Assembly (NCBI GenBank): GCA_900468285.1 | Contig: UBTF01000001.1 | Span: 248,001-312,000, forward strand | Direction: 5' to 3' | Length of the DNA: 64,000 nt | Source: Hyphomicrobiales bacterium | GTDB taxonomy: Bacteria; Pseudomonadota; Alphaproteobacteria; Rhizobiales; Rhizobiaceae | Shown here: in pieces, positions 26,373 through 34,716 of the stretch | Layout of the letters: the number at the start of each line of letters is the position of its first letter | Numbering within the stretch: the stretch's first letter is position 1 | Translations under genes and position numbers: made by a program | The notes under the pieces: model-generated | What the model was told of the DNA's origin: nothing | Database searches by the model: none | What the model saw: the letters and a program-made list of their open reading frames with translations, nothing else

Positions 26373-27560
26373 CTACAGCCAGAAAAACAGCAGTTCTTTC
26401 AATGCGCCAGTCGCGTTCTGAGTGAGTGTGCCCTTGGCGACGGCCTGTTGCGTGTAAAGCGGCACCTCACGCAGAAGCTTCTCTCCAGAAAATATTTTTA
26501 GCGTTGCGGCCTTGTGATCAGCTTCAAGCGGGGCGTTGAGCGGCCAGTTATAGACGATGCGACCCGAAAGTCTTTCGGGATTGTTGATCGGCACCAGCAC
26601 GCTGACGTCCTCATGCACGGCAAGATCGATGGATGACACCGCCCCGCCATACACGGCAATTGTCCCGACGGCCTCCTGATCCTTGAAGAGGTTACGCTTT
26701 TCAAAAGCCGTCAGACCCAATTCAACGACGCGACGCGCCTCTTCCTGTCTGGTCTTGTCATCCGGCAGGCCTGCGAGCGCGAGATAGATGCGCCTGCCGT
26801 CACGTTCTGCAGAAACCACGGTGGAGAAGCCGTGGCCCTCGGCAAAGCCAAGGCCCATCCCGTCTATACCATTGCCGAGAAGCGAGTTCTTGTTTCGCTG
26901 GAAAATCCGGTTCCATTCGAAGTCTGGCTTGCTGAACAGGCCGTAGCGATCGCCGAAGCTGCGATGAATGTGGCTGGCGAGAACCACCATGTCTTTTGCG
27001 GTTGTCTGGCTGACCTGATCGGGCAATCCGGTTGAGTTTGCGAAGGAACTGTTGGCCATGCCGAGCTCTTTCGCCCGAGCCGTCATCCTCTTGGCAAATG
27101 CGCCGTCGGATCCCGCCATCCCCTCAGCCACAATCAGGCAGCCGTCATTGGCGTTCTGTACGATGATGCCGGTCAGCAGGTCATTGATGCTGACCGAGGA
27201 TTTCAGCGCTGCAAACATGGTGGAAGTGCGTGACGGCGCGCCGCCGGTACGCCAGGCATATTCGGAAACCGGATAGCTGGTTTCAGGGCTTACCTCACCC
27301 TTTGAAAGCGCACTGACAACGAGCTCCACCGTCATGAGTTTGGCAAGGGATGCGGGCGGAAACGGGGTGTTTTCATTGACCGAAAGAAGGACTGTGCCTG
27401 TCTCTGCATCAATCATATAGGCCTGTTGCGCCTTGGTAACGACCGGGGCCGTTTGCGCATTCGCAGCCACTGCACCGATGTTCAGACAAACGGCAGCAAG
27501 AACAGCAGATCTAAGATATCGTTTGATTGTTTCGCGCATCAGGACGTTGCCCGCCGTCAT
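26373..27560 (-). CDS. DacF-like D,D-carboxypeptidase paralogue with altered SxN and KTG motifs
   Basis: A 395-residue exported protein of the S11 penicillin-binding family. The signal peptide covers about residues 1-35, and the active-site SLAK is at 71-74. However, the SxN motif is NAN (136-138, in QNANDG) and the KTG motif is GLG (236-238, in DGMGLGF), so two of the three catalytic motifs are lost. The C-terminal domain and overall length match DacF. It may be a non-catalytic or altered-specificity protein. An intact D,D-carboxypeptidase is encoded at 32767-34227. The start could also be 27539. Confidence 0.85.
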   Translation of the reverse strand: MTAGNVLMRETIKRYLRSAVLAAVCLNIGAVAANAQTAPVVTKAQQAYMIDAETGTVLLSVNENTPFPPASLAKLMTVELVVSALSKGEVSPETSYPVSEYAWRTGGAPSRTSTMFAALKSSVSINDLLTGIIVQNANDGCLIVAEGMAGSDGAFAKRMTARAKELGMANSSFANSTGLPDQVSQTTAKDMVVLASHIHRSFGDRYGLFSKPDFEWNRIFQRNKNSLLGNGIDGMGLGFAEGHGFSTVVSAERDGRRIYLALAGLPDDKTRQEEARRVVELGLTAFEKRNLFKDQEAVGTIAVYGGAVSSIDLAVHEDVSVLVPINNPERLSGRIVYNWPLNAPLEADHKAATLKIFSGEKLLREVPLYTQQAVAKGTLTQNATGALKELLFFWL

Positions 27561-27677
27561 AAGTTGTTAAGCCTGCGTGACCTGGTTTGATCGACGTTGC
27601 CGCCCCGGCGACACGCCTATCCAGAATCATGACGCAGGCTGGCATTGTATGCGCAACACTTCGAAAAAGGGCAAAGC

Positions 27678-28712
27678 TCAGCGAGCCTTGCCCTGCTTGT
27701 TTTTCACGAATGACAGGATCGACTGTTCCGTCAGTTCACCACGCTTGACGAGTACAGCGTCAAATGCGCTAGCCGACTTTGAAACAGGTGCATCCTCGGA
27801 ATAGGCAGAGGCAAATCGTGCCGAGGGTGTTGGCGCGCGAAGATAGTTGCCCTCCGGCCGTTCGGTGATGAATGGACCGATTTCCGGCAGGATAACGAAC
27901 TGCTCAGCACTTTGTCCCATGACAGGGGCTGGTCCATTGACCAACGGCATGGCTTGCAGTGCCTGGCTCTTCTTGGAGCCGACCAGTGCCATCTGCGCGG
28001 AGCCGCCATAGGCGGGGCTCTGCGGAATAGGAATATTGTTAGGCGAAGCGGAAGCAACCATGACGCCTGTTGCAATCTGCCCCTCGGGGTTGATGCCCGG
28101 TCCACGCGCGCCCTTCGGCACGTAGGATGCCATCAGATACGGCATGTCATGCCCATCGAGCGGAGCACGCCCGACATATTGAACGCGCACGCTGGCAGTG
28201 CCCGTCCGCTTCATGTCCAAAAGATCGGCCGTCTTGCTGGACACGTCGATAAGGCGACCCTCATGGAAAGGCCCACGGTCGTTGACGCGAACGATGACGG
28301 AAGAGCCGTTTTCGACATTGGTGACGCGAGCGTAGCTTGGCAGCGGAAATGTAGGATGGGCAGCCGACAGATGCTCCTTGTCATAGGCCTCACCATTGGC
28401 CGTCAAACGCCCATGGAATGCGGAACCATACCAGGATGCCAAGCCGGATTTGTCGTAATTCTGCTCTTCCTTGGGGAAGTAACGGCGGCCTTTGACAGTG
28501 TAGGCATTCCCGACCAGGAAGCGACCGCCGCCCTTAGGAATGTTTGCACCATCAGCCACACGCGGGCTTGCCTTTACGCCATACTCGGACTCGGAAAAAT
28601 ATTCCTTGCTGCGCTTCGGCTTGGTCTCAGTTTTCGACGTCGTCGAACAGGATGCTGTCGCTGCACAGAGAACGGCAAGGCCGAGCCATCTGGCGCTCAC
28701 ACCAACTTTCAT
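27678..28712 (-). CDS. rlpA: RlpA-like septal ring lytic transglycosylase, lipoprotein
   Basis: About 344 residues. The N-terminus has a lipobox (LAVLCAATASC), so the protein is probably anchored in the outer membrane. The double-psi beta-barrel domain carries GLASWYGSAFHGRLTANGE and the conserved VRVNDRGPFHEGRLIDVS. No SPOR domain is evident; the C-terminal 130 residues are low in recognised motifs. The ATG at 28712 is used instead of a TTG at 28727. It precedes dacF, tmk and holB in a conserved gene order. Confidence 0.9.
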   Translation of the reverse strand: MKVGVSARWLGLAVLCAATASCSTTSKTETKPKRSKEYFSESEYGVKASPRVADGANIPKGGGRFLVGNAYTVKGRRYFPKEEQNYDKSGLASWYGSAFHGRLTANGEAYDKEHLSAAHPTFPLPSYARVTNVENGSSVIVRVNDRGPFHEGRLIDVSSKTADLLDMKRTGTASVRVQYVGRAPLDGHDMPYLMASYVPKGARGPGINPEGQIATGVMVASASPNNIPIPQSPAYGGSAQMALVGSKKSQALQAMPLVNGPAPVMGQSAEQFVILPEIGPFITERPEGNYLRAPTPSARFASAYSEDAPVSKSASAFDAVLVKRGELTEQSILSFVKNKQGKAR

Positions 28713-28950
28713 AAACGTGGAATTCAAATCCTATGCCCCGTGCTGCTGCTGGATTGTCTTTCGACAACCCCTCTCTCGCCTCGATGGATATGCCCCTGAC
28801 ACCGAAGCACCTAACAGGCCCTTAATCTTGCCCGTAACATGGCGAAATTGCGAATGGCACATGCGATTTCGATAAAATTGTACGTAACGTGGTTAACCAT
28901 TGGTTGACGCTCAGCCTGTGGAGACCTTGCGCATTGCGCCTTCAGATGGA

Positions 28951-28978
28951 TTGACGAAACGACGCAAACAGTTGTAAA
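28951..28978 (+). promoter_or_regulatory. predicted promoter of tRNA-Ser
   Basis: TTGACG (28951-28956), 16 bp, then TGTAAA (28973-28978). Initiation 7-8 bp later would be just upstream of the mature tRNA end at 28993. The call is by motif and position only. Confidence 0.5.
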
Positions 28979-28992
28979 GCCTCGCTGGAAAC

Positions 28993-29082
28993 GGATGGGT
29001 GTCCGAGTGGTTTAAGGAACCGGTCTTGAAAACCGGCGTGCGGGAGACCGTACCGTGGGTTCGAATCCCACCCCATCCGCCA
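28993..29082 (+). tRNA. tRNA-Ser (anticodon UGA)
   Basis: A 90-nt class II tRNA with encoded CCA. The acceptor stem pairs GGATGGG (28993-28999) with CCCATCC (29072-29078); the discriminator is G and CCA follows (29080-29082). The anticodon stem is CCGGT/ACCGG with loop CTTGAAA, giving anticodon TGA (29027-29029), which reads UCA. The long variable arm (GCGTGCGGGAGACCGTAC region) is typical of serine tRNAs. The T arm contains GGTTCGAATCC. Confidence 0.97.
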
Positions 29083-29298
29083 GCATGGTCAGACTGCTGA
29101 AATTATGGCGTCCCGTTGACGCGTTGCCACCACAATCATTGATAGTAAACGGCTGCTTTCGTTGTGGCAAAGCGGGTCACGTGCGTTTTACGGTCGGATC
29201 GATAGGTACCTTGGGATCTCGTCAAAAGCAGTTGTGAGTCCAGTGCAGCCCTTTATAAGGTGCGCTTAAAACGGTGATTGTTGAAAGGCGTTTGCAGT

Positions 29299-29481
29299 AT
29301 GTGGATTGAAGTGACGGCGGTGAGTAACAATCAGAAGCTGGCTATCAATTTTGATCATGTCACGCAAATTTCTCCGCTTTCCCAGGGCACGCTGGTGCTG
29401 CGGCTTGGGAATGAGCGGGTTCATGTCATGGAGAGCTATGACTACATCGTCGCCCGTCTTCATGCGGCGGCGCCGAAGTAA
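29299..29481 (+). CDS. small conserved hypothetical protein
   Basis: A 60-residue protein beginning MWIEVTAVSNNQKLAINFDHV and ending VARLHAAAPK. The beta-rich pattern with alternating hydrophobics suggests a small folded domain, but no family could be named. The ATG at 29299 is preferred to a TTG at 29278, with AAAGG about 12 bases upstream. It is convergent with the DUF1304 gene, which ends 3 bp away. Confidence 0.6.
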   Translation: MWIEVTAVSNNQKLAINFDHVTQISPLSQGTLVLRLGNERVHVMESYDYIVARLHAAAPK

Positions 29482-29483
29482 GG

Positions 29484-29837
29484 TTATATGCCAGCAAAAA
29501 CGGCGGCGAGAGCAAGGGCCGCCGGCACGGATTGAACGAACAGGATCTTCCTGCTGGCCGTCGCGGCACCAAACAGCCCCGCGACTAGGATGCAGGTCAG
29601 GAAGAAGACTGAAAACAGGTATCCCTGCTCTCCTTGCATCAAGCCGAATAAGAGACCTGCGGCGAGAAATCCATTATAGAGCCCCTGATTGGCGGCCAAG
29701 ACCTTGCTGGACTTTGCAAACTCTTCCGTAAGTCCGAAAGCCCTGCGCCCAGCGGGTTTTGTCCAGAGTGCCGTCTGCAGGATCAATATATAAATATGCA
29801 AGACGGCAATCAGCACGATCAATAGATTGGCAATCAA
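29484..29837 (-). CDS. DUF1304 membrane protein
   Basis: A 117-residue protein with four predicted transmembrane helices (LLIVLIAVLHIYILILQ; NGFLAAGLLFGLM; FFLTCILVAGLFGAA; VPAALALAAVFAGI). The motifs LHIYILILQTALW, FGLTEEFA and LAANQGLYNGFLA are characteristic of DUF1304. Function is unknown. Confidence 0.88.
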   Translation of the reverse strand: MIANLLIVLIAVLHIYILILQTALWTKPAGRRAFGLTEEFAKSSKVLAANQGLYNGFLAAGLLFGLMQGEQGYLFSVFFLTCILVAGLFGAATASRKILFVQSVPAALALAAVFAGI

Positions 29838-29916
29838 TATACGCCCTCCTCGACGCTTTGGCGCGCCGAGGATGCGCCCAGGGCATTTAACCCGAAGCGA
29901 GCTTCGACTGCGACAT

Positions 29917-30897
29917 TTATGGCTTCAGCAATACCTTGCCGGACTTACCTGAAGCTAGCGATGCCTTGACCGCCTGGGAAATGTCGGCAAGGCCATATAC
30001 GCCCTCCACCGGAAGAATGATGGTGCCGCTGGCGACATGCTGGATCAATTCGCCAATCAGGCGGCGGCGTGTGTCCGGCTCCATGGTGCCGATGACTGTG
30101 CTGCCCCAGAACCCCTTGATGGTGAGCTGCTTGAAAATAACCGGTCCGGAGGGGATCTGCATGGGTTCGCCCGTCATGCTGCCAAAGGATACCAGCAAGC
30201 CGTCCTCTCCTAATAGCTCGACAATATCCTTGCTGGCAGAGCCTCCGATGGAATCAACACCCGCTTTGATGGGCTGTTCCCCGGTGAGCGTCCGCACGGT
30301 CTCCCGCCAATTGTTCTGAGCGGTGGAAACGGCGTTCTTGATGCCCAGCTCTTCGAGCTCCTTTACACCTTCATCGCGCCGGACCAGGTTGATGACATGG
30401 ATGCCCCGCGCCTGTGCAAGCATCGCGACAGCTTTTCCGACTGCACCATTGGCCGTGTTCTGGATGATCCATTGATTCGGTTTGACTCCCAGGAACTCGA
30501 GTAGCGCCATGGCGCTGAATGGCATGGCGATAAGTTGGGCTGCGGCTTCATCGGATATTGCGTCTGGCACGGGCACGAGGCCTGCAGCAGGAGCAAGGAA
30601 GAACTCGGCCCAGGCACCGTGCACGCCGGCGGCTGTAACGCGCTTTCCAATCAGCGCGCTGTCTACACCCTCGCCCACTGCCTCAACCGTGCCCACCGCT
30701 TCGCTGCCGCCGACTGCACCCGGCAATGGCGGCTTGTAGCCATAGCTTCCGCGCACGGTCCAGATGTCATGATTATGTATCGGCGAAAGTATCATGCGGA
30801 TAAGGACCTGGCCTTTACCCGGTTCTGGCGTCGGGGTCTCTGCAAGGTGCAATACGTCTTGAGGTTCCCCGAAAACGTCATGAGATGCAGTGCGCAT
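29917..30897 (-). CDS. MDR-family quinone/2-enoyl thioester reductase-like oxidoreductase
   Basis: About 326 residues of the medium-chain dehydrogenase/reductase superfamily. No structural or catalytic zinc ligands are present. The segment RGSYGYKPPLPGAVGGSEAVG is typical of the enoyl thioester reductase (MECR/ETR) and quinone reductase branch, and NTANGAVGKAVAMLAQARG is the NADPH-binding loop. The start at 30897 follows AAGGAAT at normal spacing; a longer reading from 30957 lacks one. It is probably an NADPH-dependent reductase of unknown substrate. Confidence 0.88.
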   Translation of the reverse strand: MRTASHDVFGEPQDVLHLAETPTPEPGKGQVLIRMILSPIHNHDIWTVRGSYGYKPPLPGAVGGSEAVGTVEAVGEGVDSALIGKRVTAAGVHGAWAEFFLAPAAGLVPVPDAISDEAAAQLIAMPFSAMALLEFLGVKPNQWIIQNTANGAVGKAVAMLAQARGIHVINLVRRDEGVKELEELGIKNAVSTAQNNWRETVRTLTGEQPIKAGVDSIGGSASKDIVELLGEDGLLVSFGSMTGEPMQIPSGPVIFKQLTIKGFWGSTVIGTMEPDTRRRLIGELIQHVASGTIILPVEGVYGLADISQAVKASLASGKSGKVLLKP

Positions 30898-31049
30898 GTC
30901 TTTATTCCTTTTGTTGAAATGAATTGTTGGCTGAGTTTTCACTGAATAATGCGGCATTGCTGTGAATGTTGAAAATGTCGGATTTTCAAAAGAAAAAGCC
31001 GACCAGATGGCCGGCTTTCAAATTCTATATTGGCTTGCTGCCGACAGCT

Positions 31050-31412
31050 TTAGCGGCAGACGCGGATGCTTTCCATGTGCCAGCCGCCGTCATAGGCGTT
31101 GCGGACCTGGCGGTCCTCAAACCAGCAGCGCGGTGGCGGTGGTGGTGGCTCGACATAGCGTGGGCCGCTGTCCCTGGCCAAGGCGCCACCGATGATACCG
31201 CCAAGAACGCCTGCAGCAATGCCGCCAGCGATAACCCGGCCATCATGGTCACGATGTCTGCGAGGCGGATCGCGATAGGGTGGCGGTGGTGGACCGCGGC
31301 GATCATAACGATAGGGACCATCGTAATATTGCGCCGATGCGGTCTGAACACTGGCTAGAACTGCGCCGCTTGCGATGACACCGGCAAGCGCTGTGAGAAG
31401 AATCTTTTTCAT
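31050..31412 (-). CDS. secreted glycine-zipper hypothetical protein
   Basis: A 120-residue exported protein. The signal peptide ends TASAQ (about residue 27); a proline/arginine-rich stretch (RRGPPPPPYRDPPRRHRDH) follows, then the glycine-zipper segment VIAGGIAAGVLGGIIGGALA, which may insert in a membrane, and a C-terminal CWFEDRQVRNAYDGGWHMESIRVCR with two cysteines. This composition is common in rhizobial envelope proteins of unknown function. The start at 31412 has GGAGAAG upstream. Confidence 0.75.
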   Translation of the reverse strand: MKKILLTALAGVIASGAVLASVQTASAQYYDGPYRYDRRGPPPPPYRDPPRRHRDHDGRVIAGGIAAGVLGGIIGGALARDSGPRYVEPPPPPPRCWFEDRQVRNAYDGGWHMESIRVCR

Positions 31413-31603
31413 TGCGGGCTTCTCCATGTGAGCCGAACCATTGTGCGGTAACGCCTCAATATGCCCGTAAAATGGCACGCAATTGATGAACAAGTGCTGA
31501 ACGCAGAAGGCCTGCGATGCCACCGTCTTCCCCTCGCTTTTGGTCTTTTGTCAGTAAGCGTACCGTTAGCCGGGACACTGACCTTTCGCGTCCAGGTTAT
31601 AGT

Positions 31604-31703
31604 AGCTATGCGTCAATTGCTTCCTCCACGGGAGGAGCTCCCAAGTCCTGAAAGCCAATCAGGCAACATCTTAGCCCCGCCTCTGAGGTGGGGCCTTTTT
31701 TTC
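31604..31703 (+). ncRNA. candidate small RNA 1 of a terminator array
   Basis: In an ORF-free stretch, TATAGT (31598-31603) could be a -10 box with no clear -35. Downstream is the hairpin TCCTCC-ACG-GGAGGA (31622-31636), a single-stranded AAGTCCTGAAAGCCAATC, and a strong terminator at 31674-31702. The CCTCC element is complementary to ribosome binding sites, a feature of several alphaproteobacterial sRNA families. The 5' end is a guess. Confidence 0.4.
31674..31702 (+). terminator. intrinsic terminator, first of three
   Basis: GCCCCGCCT (31674-31682) pairs with AGGTGGGGC (31686-31694) through a 3-nt loop with one G-U pair, followed by CTTTTTTT. No protein-coding gene ends just upstream on this strand, so a non-coding transcript is implied. 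Confidence 0.75.
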
Positions 31704-31764
31704 TCAGCTAATGCGCTGAAATCTTTTTTCTCAGTCGACACGCAACCGATTTGCATTTCACCAG

Positions 31765-31831
31765 TTATGCGACCGAGACTAAGTCTCGGTTCCCCTCTCG
31801 ACTATGACCCGCCATGAGCGGGTTTCTTTTT
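31765..31831 (+). ncRNA. candidate small RNA 2 of a terminator array
   Basis: A perfect 8-bp hairpin ACCGAGAC-TAA-GTCTCGGT (31772-31790), a single-stranded pyrimidine-rich linker TCCCCTCTCGACTATG, and a terminator (31807-31831). This hairpin-linker-terminator layout of about 65 nt is typical of small regulatory RNAs. No confident promoter was found. Confidence 0.4.
31807..31831 (+). terminator. intrinsic terminator, second of three
   Basis: ACCCGC (31807-31812) pairs with GCGGGT (31818-31823) around a CATGA loop, followed by TTCTTTTT. Confidence 0.7.
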
Positions 31832-31879
31832 GCAAATTACGTCAAACCTACTGACGCAATTATTTCTAGAAGCGTACCG

Positions 31880-32004
31880 CACTGGCGTGAAGTGCACTAC
31901 TGGCTAGGCAAAGCTCGTATTAATATCCGCGCATCGCTCAAGGGCCTTGCCCGTTTTTCCCCGAGCGACCAACCTGCCCCGCTTCGACATGCGGGGCTTT
32001 TTTG
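31880..32004 (+). ncRNA. candidate small RNA 3 of a terminator array
   Basis: TCGCTC (31934-31939) and GAGCGA (31963-31968) enclose the small hairpin GGGC-CTT-GCCC, and a strong terminator follows at 31976-32004. The 5' end is not defined; the coordinate given is only indicative. Confidence 0.35.
31976..32004 (+). terminator. intrinsic terminator, third of three
   Basis: GCCCCGC (31976-31982) pairs with GCGGGGC (31991-31997) around TTCGACAT, followed by TTTTTTG. It is convergent with the small membrane-protein gene ending at 32024. Confidence 0.75.
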
Positions 32005-32023
32005 TTTCTGGAGCCTTCGAAGG

Positions 32024-32263
32024 CTAAGAGCGCAGATAGATGTAAGTGTGAACGTCTAGGCCCGGCTGTGCATTGCGCCGCTCGTTCAGCAGGTCGCGAA
32101 AAAGCTCGCCAATCGCGGGCGGCAGGTTTCTGGAGAATTCGTCGAATATCTCGTTGGCTCTATTCCACGAATAGATGGCTACCAGCGTGAAGATAAGAAG
32201 CAAAAGCCAGGGCCACAGCGGTTTGCGTCGTCTTTGAACTTCTGTATGACGCTCGTCGGTCAT
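32024..32263 (-). CDS. small single-pass membrane protein, hypothetical
   Basis: A 79-residue protein starting MTDERHTEVQRRRKPLWPW with one transmembrane helix (WLLLLIFTLVAIYSW) and a C-terminal soluble part (EIFDEFSRNLPPAIGELFRDLLNERR). The positive charges before the helix suggest N-in topology. AAGGTG precedes the chosen ATG at 32263; a longer reading from 32371 lacks support and would overlap the next gene. Function unknown. Confidence 0.65.
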   Translation of the reverse strand: MTDERHTEVQRRRKPLWPWLLLLIFTLVAIYSWNRANEIFDEFSRNLPPAIGELFRDLLNERRNAQPGLDVHTYIYLRS

Positions 32264-32288
32264 TGTGCAAACACCTTCGATTGCTGCG

Positions 32289-32555
32289 TTACCTGTTTTG
32301 GTATCGAGGTTCTCCGCCAGGGGCATAGGCGGCTTTCTGCTGAAAACGGAAGATGTTTCCACACTGCGCACAGCGTATCATGTATTCGGCGGGATTGCCC
32401 GATGGCCGTTCCGCCCGAAAGCCAGCTGGCATTTCATCTATACGAAAATCGACATCCGAATGGCTCTTCTCATCGATCTCGGATGCCTCGGCAAAGCCAC
32501 TATGGCCGCATTTGGAACATTCTAGTTTCCGGGAATATCGATCGCGAGAAGCCAT
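32289..32555 (-). CDS. small zinc-ribbon protein, hypothetical
   Basis: An 88-residue protein beginning MASRDRYSRKLECSKCGHSG and containing a second CAQCGNIFRF pair, which together make a four-cysteine zinc ribbon. The middle is acidic (EIDEKSHSDVDFRIDE). AAAGGACGG precedes the start at 32555. The role is unknown; zinc ribbons of this size are often nucleic-acid or protein-interaction modules. It is in line with the small membrane-protein gene 25 bp downstream and divergent from the D,D-carboxypeptidase. Confidence 0.75.
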   Translation of the reverse strand: MASRDRYSRKLECSKCGHSGFAEASEIDEKSHSDVDFRIDEMPAGFRAERPSGNPAEYMIRCAQCGNIFRFQQKAAYAPGGEPRYQNR

Positions 32556-32766
32556 GGTCCGTCCTTTGGTTTCGGGACAGGTAGCAACAGCACGTCGGCA
32601 GTTCAATAGATATTGCCTTTCTGTTGCCCGGTTCACACCGTCTTGTTTTCAGACACGCCCAGCATTTTATCGGCTTCAGATACCATTCATAAACCACTTG
32701 GTAACGCCATCGCTCTAAAGTTGGCAGTTGAAAAGTCTGGCGGGGCGTGTCGGACGGAACAGTGGC

Positions 32767-34227
32767 ATGCGATTAATGAGTTCAACCGTGTTGAAAAAAC
32801 TATCTGAGGTACTAGGGCGTGCGGTAAGCGCCAAGTCTTTCGTGAAGGTTTTCATGTTTGCGATGGCTATGGCGACGGCAACGACCGCCACCACGCAGAT
32901 TGCGAAGGCTGACCCCAAATATGCGGGCATCGTCGTGGATGCGAAAACCGGCAAGGTTCTTTATAGTGAAGATCCCGATGGTTTGCGCTATCCAGCCTCG
33001 CTGACCAAGATGATGACGTTGTACCTGACGTTTGAGGCCTTGAATGCTGGCCGCTTCACGCTCGATTCGCGGGTTCCGATTTCCGCGAATGCTGCCAAGG
33101 AGCCTCCTTCGAAGCTTGGAGTTCGTCCGGGCAACAGTATTACTGTCGAACAGGCGATCCTCGCTTTGGTCACCCGCTCCGCAAACGATGTCGCCACCGC
33201 GCTTGGTGAATATATTGGTGGTTCGGAAGAGCGTTTTGGTCGCATCATGACTGCCAAGGCTCGCGCTCTGGGCATGACGCGCACCACCTATCGCAATGCG
33301 CATGGTCTGCCCAATACGGCACAGATGACCACCGCTCGCGACCAGGCCCGCCTCAGTGTCGCTCTGCGCCAGCATTTCCCGCAATATTATGGGTACTTCA
33401 ATACCCGCACGTTTACATTCGGCAAGCAGGTCATCGGCAACCACAACAGGCTTGTCGGAACCGTTCGCGGTGTTGATGGGATCAAGACCGGTTATACCCG
33501 TGCAGCCGGAAGCAATCTGGCGACATCCGCGCAGCTCGATGGCCGCTCGATCGTTGCCGTCGTGCTTGGTGGACGTTCCAGTGCTGCTCGCGATGCAACG
33601 ATGCGCAAGCTCGTGGCGGAATATCTTCCGAAGGCGTCTCGTGGTGGCGAAAGCAACCTTATCGCAGCAACGCCTTCTGCGCCGATCGAAGAGCCCGTCG
33701 CGGTTGTTGCAGCGGCTCCTGCTGCAAGCGGCCTTCCAAATGCCGGTCCGGTTCCGCAGGCTCGTTACGCAGATGAGACTCCAGTTTCCGCCTTTGCGCC
33801 AGCCCCTGCAAATGCTGCTGTTGCGGCAATGGACATGGCCACCCGCAACAAGCAAGCCGTTCGTCCTACGTCAGCCGCACCGGTCAACATGAAGCCGGAC
33901 CGCTCTCTGGTGACGAATTCGACGAAGGTCGACAACATCGTGACGGCATCGACGGCCCCTGCCCCATCTACCTCCGCAAATGCTGGATGGGTCATTCAGA
34001 TTGGTGCCTCTCCTGACGAAGGCTCTGCCCGCAATCTGCTCCAGTCCGCACAGGACAAGGGCGGCAGTCTGCTCCGTACGGCAAAACCTTTCACGGTCGC
34101 TTTCAACAAGGATGGCGCCCAGATGTATCGTGCCCGTTTCGGCGGCTTCGGTGACCAGAACCAAGCGGTGAACGCTTGTAATGTTCTCAAAAAGAAAGGC
34201 ATCAGCTGCTGGGCATCGCTCCAGTAA
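32767..34227 (+). CDS. D-alanyl-D-alanine carboxypeptidase with C-terminal SPOR domain
   Basis: About 486 residues. After an N-terminal hydrophobic signal region (VFMFAMAMATATTATTQIAKA) the S11 peptidase domain has all three motifs intact: SLTK, SAND and DGIKTG. A long Ala/Pro-rich linker leads to a C-terminal SPOR domain (GWVIQIGASPDEGSARNLL to KKKGISCWASLQ) that binds denuded septal peptidoglycan. It removes the terminal D-Ala from pentapeptides, probably at the division site. The ATG at 32767 is chosen over a TTG at 32728; 32776 is also possible. Confidence 0.93.
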   Translation: MRLMSSTVLKKLSEVLGRAVSAKSFVKVFMFAMAMATATTATTQIAKADPKYAGIVVDAKTGKVLYSEDPDGLRYPASLTKMMTLYLTFEALNAGRFTLDSRVPISANAAKEPPSKLGVRPGNSITVEQAILALVTRSANDVATALGEYIGGSEERFGRIMTAKARALGMTRTTYRNAHGLPNTAQMTTARDQARLSVALRQHFPQYYGYFNTRTFTFGKQVIGNHNRLVGTVRGVDGIKTGYTRAAGSNLATSAQLDGRSIVAVVLGGRSSAARDATMRKLVAEYLPKASRGGESNLIAATPSAPIEEPVAVVAAAPAASGLPNAGPVPQARYADETPVSAFAPAPANAAVAAMDMATRNKQAVRPTSAAPVNMKPDRSLVTNSTKVDNIVTASTAPAPSTSANAGWVIQIGASPDEGSARNLLQSAQDKGGSLLRTAKPFTVAFNKDGAQMYRARFGGFGDQNQAVNACNVLKKKGISCWASLQ

Positions 34228-34316
34228 GCGGAAGACGTTTCGGGAGCCGGTGATGCTGATTCAAATTCATGGCCGGTTCCTTTCCTCGAATTGTATTGTG
34301 TAACGAGGCTTTCCAG

Positions 34317-34580
34317 ATGGCGATCAACGAAAACTATTCGGACATTGCAGCAGGCAAAGGCAGACAACAGAGTCTTTCCGTGCTGCATCCGATCCATGAA
34401 GCAGCAATGAGAATTGCGGACTTGGGGTTGAACAGATCACGCCACAAGACGCGCGACTTGGTCAATCTCCTGCTTTGCCATGGCGCCCGCGCCTGGCGCA
34501 GCAACCAACCCGTTGCGAAGATTCATCTTCATATCGCATCCCGCTCAGGGCAAAGCGCTATCCATATGCGTCTGCGCTAA
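34317..34580 (+). CDS. possible small hypothetical protein
   Basis: An 87-residue reading from ATG 34317: MAINENYSDIAAGKGRQQS, basic at the C-terminus. It has no recognised family, and codon use is not clearly coding. In favour: ACGAGG about 9 bases upstream, a position on the + strand after the carboxypeptidase, and a terminator 16 bp past its stop. It may instead be part of the 3' untranslated region. Confidence 0.35.
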   Translation: MAINENYSDIAAGKGRQQSLSVLHPIHEAAMRIADLGLNRSRHKTRDLVNLLLCHGARAWRSNQPVAKIHLHIASRSGQSAIHMRLR

Positions 34581-34595
34581 GCGAGTACAGCCCAT

Positions 34596-34635
34596 AAAAA
34601 AGCCCTGCAAAACATATGTTTCGCAGGGCTTTTTC
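34596..34635. terminator. bidirectional intrinsic terminator
   Basis: AAAAAAGCCCTGC (34596-34608) and GCAGGGCTTTTTC (34623-34635) form a symmetrical stem with A and T runs on both sides. It can stop transcription arriving from the carboxypeptidase side and residual read-through from gyrA. Confidence 0.85.
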
Positions 34636-34674
34636 TTGTCATGTTTTCCCGGTCTAACCGCCGGCATCTGTCCC

Positions 34675-34704
34675 AAAAAAAGCGGCGGATGATCTTTCCG
34701 CCGC
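34675..34704 (-). terminator. intrinsic terminator of gyrA
   Basis: On the minus strand GCGGCGG (34704-34698) pairs with CCGCCGC (34688-34682), followed by TTTTTTT (34681-34675). It lies 13 bp past the gyrA stop. Confidence 0.85.
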
Positions 34705-34716
34705 CTTCTTTTGCTA

